From positions 2,331,977 to 2,395,976 of the forward strand of contig OW203989.1 in assembly GCA_934047225.1 (NCBI GenBank): 64,000 bases of DNA. The letters run 5' to 3'. The stretch comes from Ypsolopha sequella. Its lineage: Eukaryota > Arthropoda > Insecta > Lepidoptera > Ypsolophidae. Both the position numbers and the translations under genes were made by a program. Below are positions 53,483-64,000 of this stretch, piece after piece (position 1 is the stretch's first letter; every line of letters begins with the position of its first letter). A model generated the notes under the pieces. That model saw only the letters and a list, made by a program, of their open reading frames with translations. It did no database searches and was not told where the DNA came from.

Positions 53483-54221
53483 CTGATACATACTGACAAT
53501 ATAAAAACAATACATAGTTCTGATACATACAGACAATATAAAAACAATACATAGTTCTGATACATACAGACAATATAAAAACAATACATAGTTCTGATAC
53601 ATACAGACAATATAAAAACAATACATAGTTCTGATACATACAGACAATATAAAAACAATACATAGTTCTGATACATACGACAATATAAAAACAATACATA
53701 GTTCTGATACATACAGACAATATAAAAACAATACATAGTTCTGATACATACAGACAATATAAAAACAATACATAGTTCTGATACATACAGACAATATAAA
53801 AACAATACATAGTTCTGATACATACAGACAATATAAAAACAATACATAGTTCTGATACATACAGACAATATAAAAACAATACATAGTTCTGATACATACA
53901 GACAATATAAAAACAATACATAGTTCTGATACATACAGAAAATATAAAAACAATACATAGTTCTGATACATACAGACAATATAAAAACAATACATAGTTC
54001 TGATACATACAGACAATATAAAAACAATACATAGTTCTGATACATACAGACAATATAAAAACAATACATAGTTCTGATACATACAGACAATATAAAAACA
54101 ATACATAGTTCTGATACATACAGACAATATAAAAACAATACATAGTTCTGATACATACAGAAAATATAAAAACAATACATAGTTCTGATACATACAGACA
54201 ATATAAAAACAATACATAGTT
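53483..54221. repeat. 37-bp minisatellite, 20 copies
   Basis: Unit CTGATACATACAGACAATAT then AAAAACAATACATAGTT, 37 bp, repeated 20 times nearly perfectly. One unit (about 53668) is one base short. The variant AGAAAAT replaces AGACAAT at about 53938 and 54159, 222 bp (six units) apart, suggesting block amplification. Three overlapping - strand frames of 250-262 codons are read-through artefacts. Confidence 0.98.
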
Positions 54222-54234
54222 CTGGCCAATACAG

Positions 54235-54470
54235 AATGTACAGTGGCGTGCACCCCGTAGAGAAAAAAAACCGGTCAGGTGCGAGTCAGACTCGCGTACC
54301 TAGGGTTTCGTATCGTGGATGAAAAATGTAATTTTGTCATTTTGTTTTCGTGAATTTCTTATTTTTCCTGTAATCTTTACGTAAGCACCTTGATTTTTTT
54401 CTTATTTTTCGGTCCACCACTTTTGGAGATAAGGGAGGGGGGGACATACATTTTTTTGTGGTTTTTCGAG
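54235..54470. repeat. Copy of the old dispersed repeat (uninterrupted at the element A site)
   Basis: CCGGTCAGGTGCGAGTCAGA at 54272, then TTTTTCCTGTAATCTTTACG (about 54364), then TTTTTCGGTCCACCACTTTT (about 54404) and GGAGATAAGGGAGGGGGG. This is the order found at 15.6-17.0 kb but without the 994-bp foldback between. A CAGTGGCGTGCACC fragment at 54241 belongs to the MITE family seen at 63586. Confidence 0.6.
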
Positions 54471-54936
54471 GATTTCTCAAAATAGATGCAATTAAACATA
54501 GCCAAAATATATATTTTTACAATCAAGTCTTTAGATACCTATAATTTGATTTTTAATTTTTCTCTCTCTTTTGTATTGGAAGTATTTTGAACAATTTCAA
54601 ATTTCGAACTATCCGGAACCTTAAAAAGAAGACCTCTTATAAGAGGTCCGTGGTCGGTTGCTTAAAGTCAGCCGCGCACGTAGTTGCTCTGGCTTGTCAT
54701 TTAATAATTTCTACATTCACTCTTGTAAAGAGCGAGCGAACGAGAGGCACGATAATGCGTTACTTACAAGATTCATCTCTTGAAAAAACTTGAGACTGTC
54801 TTTGGTTGTTCACACGATTTCAGGAATTCTCCTGAATCAGGAGAACAATTCCAAAAATAGAAATGAAACAAAAATATTTTGGATTGGCATATATGCCATG
54901 CTGTGAATCTAAAATTATGTCACTAAATATAAAATA

Positions 54937-55300
54937 TATGAAAGAAAGAAAGAAAATAAATTTACTGGCGCGTTTACAAAAAAGAAACATATAACTAACA
55001 CAGTAGAAAAAGGTTTACTTAAGTAGGGAGAAATCTATAGATAAAAATAACAACACGACAAAAGGATGTAGCTCAGTTATGTGCCATCAAAAACAGCTTT
55101 GGTTGGCGCTGGTTTTCAGCTACCTCCGTTACAATTGCATGATAATGTATTTACGAGTCGTTAACAATTTTATTAACTAAATTGAAAAATCAATAACAAT
55201 TGGCAGAAATGGCTTATAATTAAATTAAATTAAATAAAAACAAAAACAATAAATGCGTAACAAGACAAAAAGAATAAAAAAAGGTAATTAGTATATACAG
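54937..55300 (-). repeat. Probable retroposon 3'-end fragment
   Basis: GAAAGAAAGAAAGAAAATAA then ATTTACTGGCGCG on the + strand reads as an AATAAA-like 3' UTR with a (TTTC)n tail on the - strand, as in the LINE fragment at 49142. No ORF remains. Confidence 0.45.
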
Positions 55301-55307
55301 ATATATC

Positions 55308-55600
55308 GTCACGGCATGAATCTCCAAGGGGGTGTCAGAGGTGTTCCGAGTGTGAACTGTGAAATGCAAGTCACAGTCCACACTCTGTTCACCGACGATT
55401 ATTACGTCCCAACGTGATGAGTGGTGAGCTCTATCGCTGTACTTCGGGCACAAATACACGCTTTTTAGTGCATGCAGGTTTCCTTACGATGTTTTCCTTC
55501 ACCGTTCAGCAAGTGGTAAGTAATAACAAATACTATGCACATAAATTCTAAAAAACTCATTGGTGCATGCCGACCGGGGATCGAACCTGGATCTTAACAT
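55308..55600 (-). mobile_element. SINE-like element with tRNA B box
   Basis: Inverted B box: GGGGATCGAACC is GGTTCGATCCCC on the - strand at about 55575-55586. It is followed, on the - strand, by GCTGAACGGTGAAGGAAAAC then ATCGTAAGGAAACCTGCATG, a signature of abundant lepidopteran short retroposons. The copy ends near GGAGATTCATGCCGTGAC (55325-55308). Partial copies are at 45.1 and 45.7 kb. Confidence 0.7.
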
Positions 55601-56180
55601 GATCGTTACATGTTGTTATATTATGTAACATGTTCTGTGGTTGTAACTCTTCTACGACATTTTGGTACCCATACTTTTATCAAAATAGGTGACTTATGTA
55701 TGTATTTGATTTTAGTAAATGTTTTAGGTTCAAGTCATGGATATTGTGTGGGATGGGTAATACACAGTGAAAATTTAGGCAAATACCAATAAATTCGAAT
55801 ATTATCAGCGAGCAAGCTGCACTAGTAGCTGGGAGTTCGAGAGAATATGGTGCTCTAAACTTTAGAGCCTAAAGGTTCGAGCTAGTTTTGAAAACGTCCC
55901 AGGCAACGATCTTCGCAAAACTTCATCTTTATTGCAAAATTGTTCTAGGGTTGCCATCTGTCAAGGCCAGTACAAAGTAATATTCATACCCCTAATTTTT
56001 GATTTGAGGAAGTCTCGTAATCTGGCTGACGGATACGAGCCACGATGTGGACTGTTATCTATTTGTTTATGAAATTTAATTTTATTGTTTAGCTATATTT
56101 ATTTAGCGACAATGATAAAATTAAAAGGTTTAGGCGATACTTAAGTCACAAATGGACCAATCAAGCGCTGAATTTGATAC

Positions 56181-56350
56181 TTAAGGGTGCATATAAGGTC
56201 AGATTGAGCTCCCTATTTTGCATCAATCAGAACTGCACTCTTTTTTGACGTTTTCTTTTTTCTTAGTTTTAAATAACGCGCTCTGAGCCGCTGTTGCGAC
56301 CACCAAGAAATCCAAGTTTTTATTTGATAACTCGGCTTCTTGATTATATT
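56181..56350. repeat. Dispersed repeat, partner at 62050-62205
   Basis: AAGGTCAGATTGAGC.. TTTTGCATCAATCAGAACTG.. ACGACCACCAAGAAA-like and ATAACTCGGCTTCT blocks occur in the same order at 62.1 kb. Confidence 0.7.
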
Positions 56351-57565
56351 AGTTTATGAAACTGGCACATAAAGAGGTTATACACAATTGTAAGTTTAAA
56401 AAACGAACTTTTTAATAGTATACACGAAAATTTTTCAACAGTATACACGAGTGTTTTAATACCTAGTTATGTGTAGTTTCATACACTACTTTATCTACCC
56501 ACATGCAATAGGTTACCTACTTATTTTCCAATCCATAAGATCTTCGTAACAATTGTCTAAATAAGGCACTTAAATCTATCGGTTCACCGCGCTTAAACCG
56601 CGTTCTGCCGTGATTAAAATCATTCGTAGTCCACAGCGCATGGGTTTGGTCATAAATGTACATGCATTCAAACCATTCCCCATTAAAACCTCAGACATGC
56701 CTGTATAGGCTAAGTTCCCTTTGCCATCCAATTTCGTGTAACTGTACTTTTATAGCAGAAAAAGTTATTTAAAAGCATTATTTTGTTAAGAAAACTGTTG
56801 TTTCAAATATTTTTTCTGTAGGTATAAGAGACGTTTGTAAAAAAACATTTCGATATGCACTAGTTTTGAGTTCATAATCAGGATTTTACGATATGAGTGT
56901 AGGTAAAATTTATAAAAAAGAAAGAAACAATTAAAAAATACCGGCCCCTCATGAAAAACACCTTTGCACATTTCTGGGCCACCACACAATACACTCAATA
57001 AAAGAAATACATTTAAAAATCTATCTCCCACATTTTAGGGTGGATTTGCATAAGTATCTATTGGCAACACTGGCCTACTGGTTTATTTCTGTGTCCAAGA
57101 CAATTAGACAAATAGCAAATACTTTATTGCCTTCTAACAGAGGCGATTATTGGTTGGCCAATTTGTCTAAATTTTCTTGGACCAATATTTCAACTTGGAC
57201 GCGTAGCAGTTTCGTGTTCCAAATTAAGTAGATTTATTATGTGTAAAACCACAGCGCATAGGATTGGAAATACTTTATAATTTTAATAACTTACCTATGT
57301 AAGGCGATTCCGAAATATTATTCTTAAAATCACTATTATTTCTTCAACAGTTCACCACCCAAGACAGCATATTTTAAGAGGCTATGCGAATTTCATTGTT
57401 GTCACTGTCACTCCAAGCAAAAACACGCTCAGTGCGAGAGGGGCGGATTCAGGGTGAAAGCAAAAAATGTTAGTTTCATACTTTTTATAAAAAGACTAAA
57501 ATAGCTAGCAAAATATCAAATCTCTAGATATTATAGAATTAAATGAGACTTGAGGATAATTCATG

Positions 57566-57773
57566 ATTTATATAAAAACGGCTCACCTCAATACGTGTTA
57601 TGATCGGGAAAGCCGACCAGTTTCAGCAGATTTAGACTGCCTTCATCTGGGCAAGTAAAGACGTTTACGCGACGACGTTACGCCTCACACTCATGAAGGC
57701 AGTCTAAATCTGCTGAAACTGGTCGGCTTTCCCGATCATAACACGTATTGAGGTGAGCCGTTTTTATATAAAT
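57566..57773. mobile_element. Perfect 81-bp palindrome (foldback element)
   Basis: 57566-57646 and 57693-57773 are exact reverse complements over 81 bp, separated by a 46-nt loop. A single-arm relative lies at 6491-6622, sharing the arm, the loop start and the left flank. No coding capacity. If transcribed through, it would give a near-perfect long double-stranded RNA. Confidence 0.9.
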
Positions 57774-57799
57774 CTCTAGATATTGTTGAAACACACCTA

Positions 57800-60700
57800 A
57801 TAAAATTTGTTTGAGTTCTGTATATGGTTCCTATTCATCAAACGAGGAGAAAAAGTGTGTTGGAAGACCTCATTTCAACAATTATTTCTATCAAGGAAAA
57901 TAGGAAACATTATGCAAACATGTTTTCCAATTTCAAAACCCTAGATTATATAGTCAAAATGCATATACCAGAAACTGATTATAATTTTCCATGTATTTCA
58001 TGAAATACACAGAAAAGAAACACCCGTATTTTTTTCGCATATCGCCTTAATAGAACGTAAAACGAGTTCTTTTGGGCAAGGTACGCTGCAAAACAGTGTT
58101 GCCAGATGTAAAAATGAAAATGGGGTAGCGGTGCTTCAAAAACGCGGATATTCAGCAAAAAAAGCGAAATGACCACTACCAATGCCAGAATCTGACAGCA
58201 TGTTAGGCGGGGCGTCCCCTGAAGATCAAACTGAACGCAGCTTTTCAACCTCGACGCAACGTGTTTTAACCGCCATATGCTTAGATTGCTATAATATACA
58301 TGTATATTCTAAAGCCATATGAGAAAAAAAGGTTTGTTCTAGCAGATTCGAAAAAAGCGGAGCTGCGGAGGTTAAACGTGGAATGCGGATCCGTTGTCAA
58401 AAAGGCGGTGTAAAAAGCGGAAAAGCAGTATAACTGGCAACGCTGGCAATGGCGGCTTATCGTCATACTATGATGTGAATGTGTGGCTCGTGCGTAAAAG
58501 CGGTTCGGCGTACTATGGTTGCTTCAGTTTTTTATTAGTGAAACTCTGTCCGCCTTTTTTACGTCCATGCTTTTAACCTTACCTAACGGCTTACTTCTGT
58601 GCTGAAAGATTTCTGTTTCACTTTTATGTTATCTTCCTAGAGTGGGTCTGGAATTTGACCAAAATACTATAGGATTATAGCCTAAAAACCTCATTAAAAC
58701 GCTATATGCCGGACCTTTGCCAAAATCCAGGGATCTTAACCAAGTAAAGACTTTTGCTATTATTTTCCGATATTTTATACACGTATATACTCAGTAGTTT
58801 ACTTATAAACAACAATTAGCTTTCGAAAAAACAAAGACAAAACCTAATAATTTAGTTGCAGTACGTAATTCAACTTTTTTGTTCCAGTTGCCTTTTTTGT
58901 TTTATTTTTGTGTATGTGTCCTTTTCGGGCAATATTAAAAATATTTACTGCACTTATTAAAAAAGCCAATAATGCCAGAGCGTGGCCATGTAACCATTAA
59001 ACATTTTCATAATATTATATAGGTCGATGATAATATTAAACAAAAATTTGGTATCAGTTGGCCTTTTTTGTGTACATATATTACACTAAAACGAAATAAA
59101 CAATAAAGGAACTGAAAAAAAAAGAGTTAATAAAAACCCAAAACTTATGAACAATATAAATAGCGGTTTTCGTTTCAACTTATTTTTTTAAATAGCTCAT
59201 TTTTTCAGCCTCATAAAGGGATTAAATTAATTATTCAGAATCATCCCAGTGTGTCCGAATCGTTAGCTTATGCCCGATCGGTTTACCGTGTGGATTTATT
59301 ATTCCATTTCCACGCTGGTTTAGGTTAGGATGGACAGACGAAATTACTTTCAGCTTATTATAAATATGTATATTGTATACAGTTTATTAGCTGACACCCA
59401 ACTCAGTTCTAATAATCCAGCCTAGCCTTTTGTCTACGACTGCGACTATCCCTCCGCCCGCACTTGCCTCGGCCCTGTTTTATGACGTCATATCTAACTA
59501 AAATTATCAACGTCCAGCTTCCTTTTGCTGTAGCGTAATGATACATAACTAAACTCTTTAGCTGTGCTTTAGTTTGGTTAAGAGAGGCTCCTGTGGCATT
59601 TAGGCTCTAGCACTTGCAACGAATGGCAAGAAACATAGAAAAACGCATTTTTCTAACAAACACAGAGTTAGAGTTATACAGAATATATCCACGTAAAGTT
59701 TATTGTTAGAGTCAGTACTAGGCAAGCATAGAAAGCACGGGTACAGGGCGAAGCAAGCTTATAAATGCACCGTCGAGGCGCCTGCCATTGTATGGAGATT
59801 GTGGGCCACAGAGCAAGAAGCGCAGACAGGGCAGCCAATTGTTCTTTATGCTCACCTCTTTGTGTGAACCATTTGCGGCACGTAACTGCTATACGATACT
59901 GTACCTATTGATTATGTCTAACGATTTCTATTTTTTTAGTTGGGTATTTGATTTCTATAATAACCCATTGTGTTTAGATTTAGAAGTTTTGCATCTATAG
60001 TTTTCACAATCTGTCGAATATTTGAAAGTTTAAAAAATCGTTCCCAATACGCAGCTTTCACTCGGGTATCAAAAAAGTTCTGTTTTTGTTGTTTAAGTCC
60101 ATCGTCAAGATTACTTACCAGTAAAAACTTACTGGGGACCAAACAAAACTCATACGTAGGAGACAGACTAAGGAATTTCGAGATTCGAACAAAACGCCGA
60201 GGTTCGTTGAACTTTTTACCTTCTTACTAACTAGATTTGATTTTTCTTTCTTCCTCATTAAGCATGATAAATTATAATGAGAAAGGCGGCATAATAATAA
60301 TCCATTTAAATAATTTACGGTTTTATCTTTGACTCAAGATGCTGCTTTTTTAGTAGAAGCCTTCATTCCTGACAAAATCATAATCACGGAAGTGCCTTGT
60401 TTGTTTGGCGACTTCCGTGACACAGTCACTACAGGTATCTGCTTAATAATGTCAAATCGCTGTTCTATACAGCTAGGATTTCTAGCTAACAAATGCAATC
60501 GTGTTAAGACGAGGCCTTCCTTAGGCGTATAGTGGCTTTGCAATTATAACCCGTAGACTAACTTTCATAAAGTTTAAAATCGCGTGGGCCAAAATACGCG
60601 CGAAACGATTGAGAACGAGTCTAATTTTAAGATTAAAATCGACTAAAATTACAATATTGCATTTAAGTCATTTTTGAATTTACAACGGTTAATAAACAAG

Positions 60701-61190
60701 ATTTTCGTATTGATAGGAAAATATGACACATAAAAATCAAATGGATTAGACACAAAACCAAAAAACACTCAAAAAGAGACTATTTTCAAAAATAAAATCT
60801 ATCGAGAGAACGTTTTCCAATTAGGTAACGCTACTAACAACGTAAAGATGAAGGTTTGAAAAAACATAAATACAAGTTTCATATTGATTGCGTCTGTGGT
60901 AGATTCAGTATAATCGTTCAAAAACTGTTGAAAAAGGAAGGCCTCGTCTTCTACGATAACCTAGCAACTCTTGCAAGCCAAAGTAAACAAATATTCATTT
61001 ATTATGTAAGGCCATAAGATTAAAAAATAACTCTGAAAAAGTACAGATATTATAATACTAGGTAAAACCTTCATAAAGTGTTTTTCTAAAGCAAGTTTGT
61101 GATCTGGAGAAATGTTAATAAATATATGTTGTCCTTTTTTCAAGCTTTATTTATTTCTTTGGTTCATTTATTTGTATAAAACAATAACAT
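57800..61190. other. Long stretch without recognisable genes
   Basis: Mostly AT-rich. A 69-codon - strand frame (60543-60334, containing LVLTRLHLLARNPSCIEQRF) has protein-like composition but no family I know. No RNA gene or repeat array seen. Confidence 0.35.
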
Positions 61191-61289
61191 TATATTTTAA
61201 CTCGATACATTTTGGCCCACGATATGGGGCCGTGATTCGACTGATGACGGCCCCATACCGTGGGTCGAAACATATCGAGTTAAAATATA
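61191..61289. mobile_element. Short palindromic MITE
   Basis: TATATTTTAACTCGATA at 61191 is mirrored at 61273-61289. GGCCCACGATATGGGGCCGT is mirrored by ACGGCCCCATACCGTGGGTC. The two arms cover nearly the whole 99 bp. Confidence 0.85.
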
Positions 61290-61647
61290 AGTTTATCCAT
61301 CTGGAAAAAGTTATATACCTATTTAATATAAAATTTTACTGTAAAACAGTACTAAATGTAGGTTTAGTTTGAAGAATTTGTCTTATGTTAGTTTATTTAG
61401 TTGAGATTTAAATTATTTAACCTTTATTTGTTTAAATATATGTATAAATATAGTTTCTGTGAAGTGAAATTACTTTTTATTCAGATTTGTTATCATATCC
61501 ACCAACGTGGTTTAGTCTATGGCCGCGCTCATGTACTCGTTAGATATGCCAGCCGATAAAGCTGAGGTCACACTCGATCATTTCACGCCGACACACACTC
61601 GTGTGCTGACGTCATCAGACGCTAGAAAAACGATTTGCTGCATGAAG

Positions 61648-61931
61648 AGCGGTTTCGCAGCCGGATTGTGAAATACCCGCCTTTTTCTAATTAATCGAAG
61701 CAGAACACTTGAATTCAAAATTTACTCAATAGTTATTCAACAAAACCTTATAACAATTTTATTTTCAATTCCAATTTACAGAAATCAATGGAAATTTTGC
61801 GATGGCAACATACACAACACATAAGTAATAAGGTTTTGTTGAATAACTATTGAGTGAATTTTGAATTTAAGTGTTCTGTTTCGATTAATTAGAAAAAGGA
61901 GGGTATTTCACAATCGAAATGCGAAGCCGCT
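61648..61931. mobile_element. Foldback element with 104-bp arms
   Basis: AGCGGTTTCGCA at the left is mirrored by TGCGAAGCCGCT at the right. The arms (61648-61751 and 61828-61931) pair with only a few mismatches around a 76-nt loop. Non-coding. Confidence 0.85.
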
Positions 61932-62049
61932 TTGATCCTTCTGGATTTATTCTGAACGCTTCGTTGATGTCTGAATCCAAAATACCCCTAAAATAATTAA
62001 CCCGCGTTACAACTTTACACAAAACAAAAGTAGGTAAATACTGTATACC

Positions 62050-62205
62050 ATTAAGGCTGCATGTAAAGTCAGATTGAGCACCTCATTTTGCATCAATCAG
62101 AACTGAACTCTACGACGTTCTCAGCCGTGGATGTTACGACCACCAAGAAACACGCGCTCACGAAAAACTGCGTTTTAATTAATAACTCGGCTTCTAGATG
62201 AAATT
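62050..62205. repeat. Dispersed repeat, partner of 56181-56350
   Basis: AAAGTCAGATTGAGC.. TTTTGCATCAATCAGAACTG.. ACGACCACCAAGAAAC.. ATAACTCGGCTTCTA matches the earlier copy, with indels. Confidence 0.7.
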
Positions 62206-62619
62206 ATTAAAATGTTTAGACGGGGTTATTGTTCAGTTATTTTTAATACAAATTTCAAGGCTGTATAATTTAAGAAAGGCCCTTAAGTCGCTGCGGAAAA
62301 AAGTCGACACTTTTAGAAACTGCATATCTACTTCGGTAAAGAAGGTATTATTTTAATAAAATAGCATTTTATTTTTGGAATCTTTTCCTAGGGATCTGAT
62401 AAACAGAAACGCGATTAGCGAAATTCGGCTCGATAAAATTTTTTTTTGAAATGAGGTCGTTATCGACACCATTTCTTCTGGTTTGACAATTTGGACTATT
62501 ATATATATATGGTATATATGGACTGCAATAATATTTTATAAAATGGCTTTTAATAGTATTAAGACCTGGTTAAACAAAATATTGATGCTTGGTTACATTT
62601 TATATTAAAAAAACTTTTT

Positions 62620-62710
62620 GCTATTTTTCATCTAATCCGTCCCTCTCGCAGTGAGGGTTTTTTCGCATATGGAGTAACAGGGACGTTAAAACATTTACAT
62701 ATCGCCTTAA
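62620..62710. repeat. Copy of a 'CTCGCAGTGAGGGTTTTTTCGCATATGGAG' type repeat
   Basis: CCCTCTCGCAGTGAGGGTTT then TTTCGCATATGGAGTAA is the inverse of sequence at about 34312-34360 (ATATGGAGTAATATGCGAAA then AAACCCTCAGTGCGAGTGGG). A further relative lies at 57430. Confidence 0.6.
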
Positions 62711-62880
62711 TAACACTCGAAAAATATGAAATATATTTTTTAAATATTTTTTTTCTATTGAGTGAACTTAAAGCTCTATAGTCTTCTATCTATATATGTA
62801 TTATTTTTACTAAACCGATTGACCAACTTACACAATGTGAAATGGTCATTTGAAGTTGTGCATTTGACCTTATACGGATT

Positions 62881-63310
62881 CTTAAGGGTCGGTGTTCCGA
62901 GATTCGGGGTTCGGGGTTATGGCTTTTTAAGACGGTAAAAATTCAAATTTCTGAACAAAATAAATACCACTTGTTACCTTACAAGATGAAGTGCAGGTTC
63001 ATTAAAAAAATCACGGCAATAATGTATAGTAACTTCAGAACAAAAACAGGAATTTCAAGAAAATCTCTTGAATAGCATTGCAGCGCTACGGGTGTAACCT
63101 GAACTTAAAAATCCTGTTTTTTTTTTCTGAAGTTACTATATATTAGTGCCAAGATTTTTTTTAATGAACCTGTACTTCATCTTGTAAGGTAACAAGTGGT
63201 TCAGAAAATTGTTTTGAAATTATTGTTGTTCAGAAATTAATATTTTACTATCTTAAAAAGCCATAACCCCGAACCCTGTTTTGCCCAATCTCGGAACTCC
63301 GACTCTTAAG
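62881..63310. mobile_element. Large foldback element with ~170-200-bp arms
   Basis: CTTAAGGGTCGGTGTTCCGA.. GGGGTTATGGCTTTTTAAGA is mirrored by TCTTAAAAAGCCATAACCCC.. TCGGAACTCCGACTCTTAAG. Pairing continues inward through ACTTGTTACCTTACAAGATG and GTAACTTCAGAA. The arms differ by short indels. Non-coding. Confidence 0.85.
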
Positions 63311-63585
63311 TCTTCTAAGATTCTGTATAATCACAACTAGTCCATTGGTCTTGACACTCTTGTCTAAGTGGGTGCCAACATAACGATACCTCAAGTGGTA
63401 ATCTACAACGTCACAGTATTCTTGGTACACTCGAGTAAAGGTGATAATAGTAGAAGAAGGTACGAGTATGTACTTGAATATCAGGAACGCGGTACAAAGT
63501 ACAACTCTAAAGGCGAGAGTATTCAGAAGAAATCTGTTCTGTTCCAACGCTTTCATTTTACACTTGTCTATCCTGCTATGTGGTG

Positions 63586-63847
63586 CAGTGGCGTGCATAG
63601 AACTTTTTTCCGGAAAAGCAATCAGAAGGTCAAGTATGATAATAAAAAAAATATGAAAAAATTTAAATAACACTGAAAAAAAAAAAGTTTGTATGAAAAT
63701 GTTCTTTCTAGGGTAGGCAGTGCCTACCCTCGCGTCATACAAACTTTCATTTTTCAAAATGTTATTTAAATATTTTCATATTTTTTTTATTGTCAAACTT
63801 GACCTTCTGATTACTTTTTCGAGAAAAAGTTCTATGCACGCCACCGA
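63586..63847. mobile_element. Full palindromic MITE, CAGTGGCGTGCA family
   Basis: CAGTGGCGTGCATAGAAC is mirrored by GTTCTATGCACGCCAC at the far end. The arms pair almost continuously to the centre GGTAGGCAG|TGCCTACC at 63720/63721, with one larger gap near the GTTCTTTCTAG / CGCGT asymmetry. Frames of 71-169 codons across it are palindrome artefacts. Confidence 0.85.
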
Positions 63848-63874
63848 CGTGGTGTGAACGAGAGCCGCACACTG

Positions 63875-64000
63875 CAGTGGCGTGCACAGAACTTTTAGCT
63901 GGAAAAGCAAACAATTGGTCAAGAACAACAATAAAAAAATATGAAAAAATTTAAATATCACTTTGAAAAAAAAAAGTTGTATGACGCCAGGTAGACAATG
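63875..64000 (+). mobile_element. Second CAGTGGCGTGCA-family MITE, cut by the window end
   Basis: CAGTGGCGTGCACAGAACTT, then GGAAAAGCAA.. GGTCAAGAA.. AAAATATGAAAAAATTTAAA follows the left arm of the copy at 63586. It begins 27 bp after that copy ends and runs off the window. Confidence 0.85.

Noticed and set aside
53449..54253. Three overlapping - strand frames of 250-262 residues
   Set aside because: The 37-bp unit has no - strand stops and shifts frame each copy, so all three frames read the same repeating peptide. It is a minisatellite, not a protein.
63248..63757. 169-codon - strand frame near the right end
   Set aside because: It crosses the palindromic MITE at 63586-63847. Its length comes from low-stop AT-rich arms and it has no recognisable domain.

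Overview
This is eukaryotic nuclear DNA, most likely from a moth or butterfly (Lepidoptera). It is AT-rich with isolated CpG-rich islands. Its genes have GT-AG introns, it carries an insect-specific Osiris gene, and it is crowded with LINE, SINE and foldback repeats of the kind known from lepidopteran genomes. I see no bacterial, organellar or viral gene content. The species cannot be named from the sequence.

Host genes are sparse. (1) A two-exon MADF/BESS gene on the + strand (2120-3854) has a CpG-rich promoter at about 1861-2119. (2) A single-exon Osiris/DUF1676 gene on the - strand (12345-11584) has a TATA box and initiator at the expected spacing. (3) A probable non-coding first exon on the + strand ends in a strong splice donor at 31915/31916, downstream of a GC-rich island at 31080-31200. 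It would open a gene whose coding part lies beyond this window. (4) A weaker GC-rich candidate first exon lies on the - strand at 27049-27303.

Most recognisable content is mobile DNA. The clearest piece is a full-length non-LTR retrotransposon with two intact ORFs (about 19729-24580). It sits inside a degenerate GATGAC array and splits it in two. Partial LINE copies lie at 5180-5670, 13546-14204, 34817-35807, 43615-45060 and 49142-49760. A mariner remnant is at 6045-6341, and a TTAA-flanked MITE family has copies at 4568 and 38499. tRNA-derived or SINE-like units lie near 42953, 48540 and 55308. At least fifteen long inverted-repeat (foldback) elements are present. Two have perfect arms of 68 and 81 bp, two adjacent ones carry Pol III B-box-like motifs in both arms, and one contains another inside it.

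Tandem repeats include an 829-bp two-copy duplication at 8853-10515, an 82-bp x4 array at 18219, a 14-bp array at 36402, a 20-bp x10 array at 45911 and a 37-bp x20 array at 53483. Long stretches (25.1-27.0, 27.5-30.9, 36.8-38.5, 47.0-48.5 and 57.8-61.2 kb) contain nothing I can call coding. They are probably intergenic or intronic.
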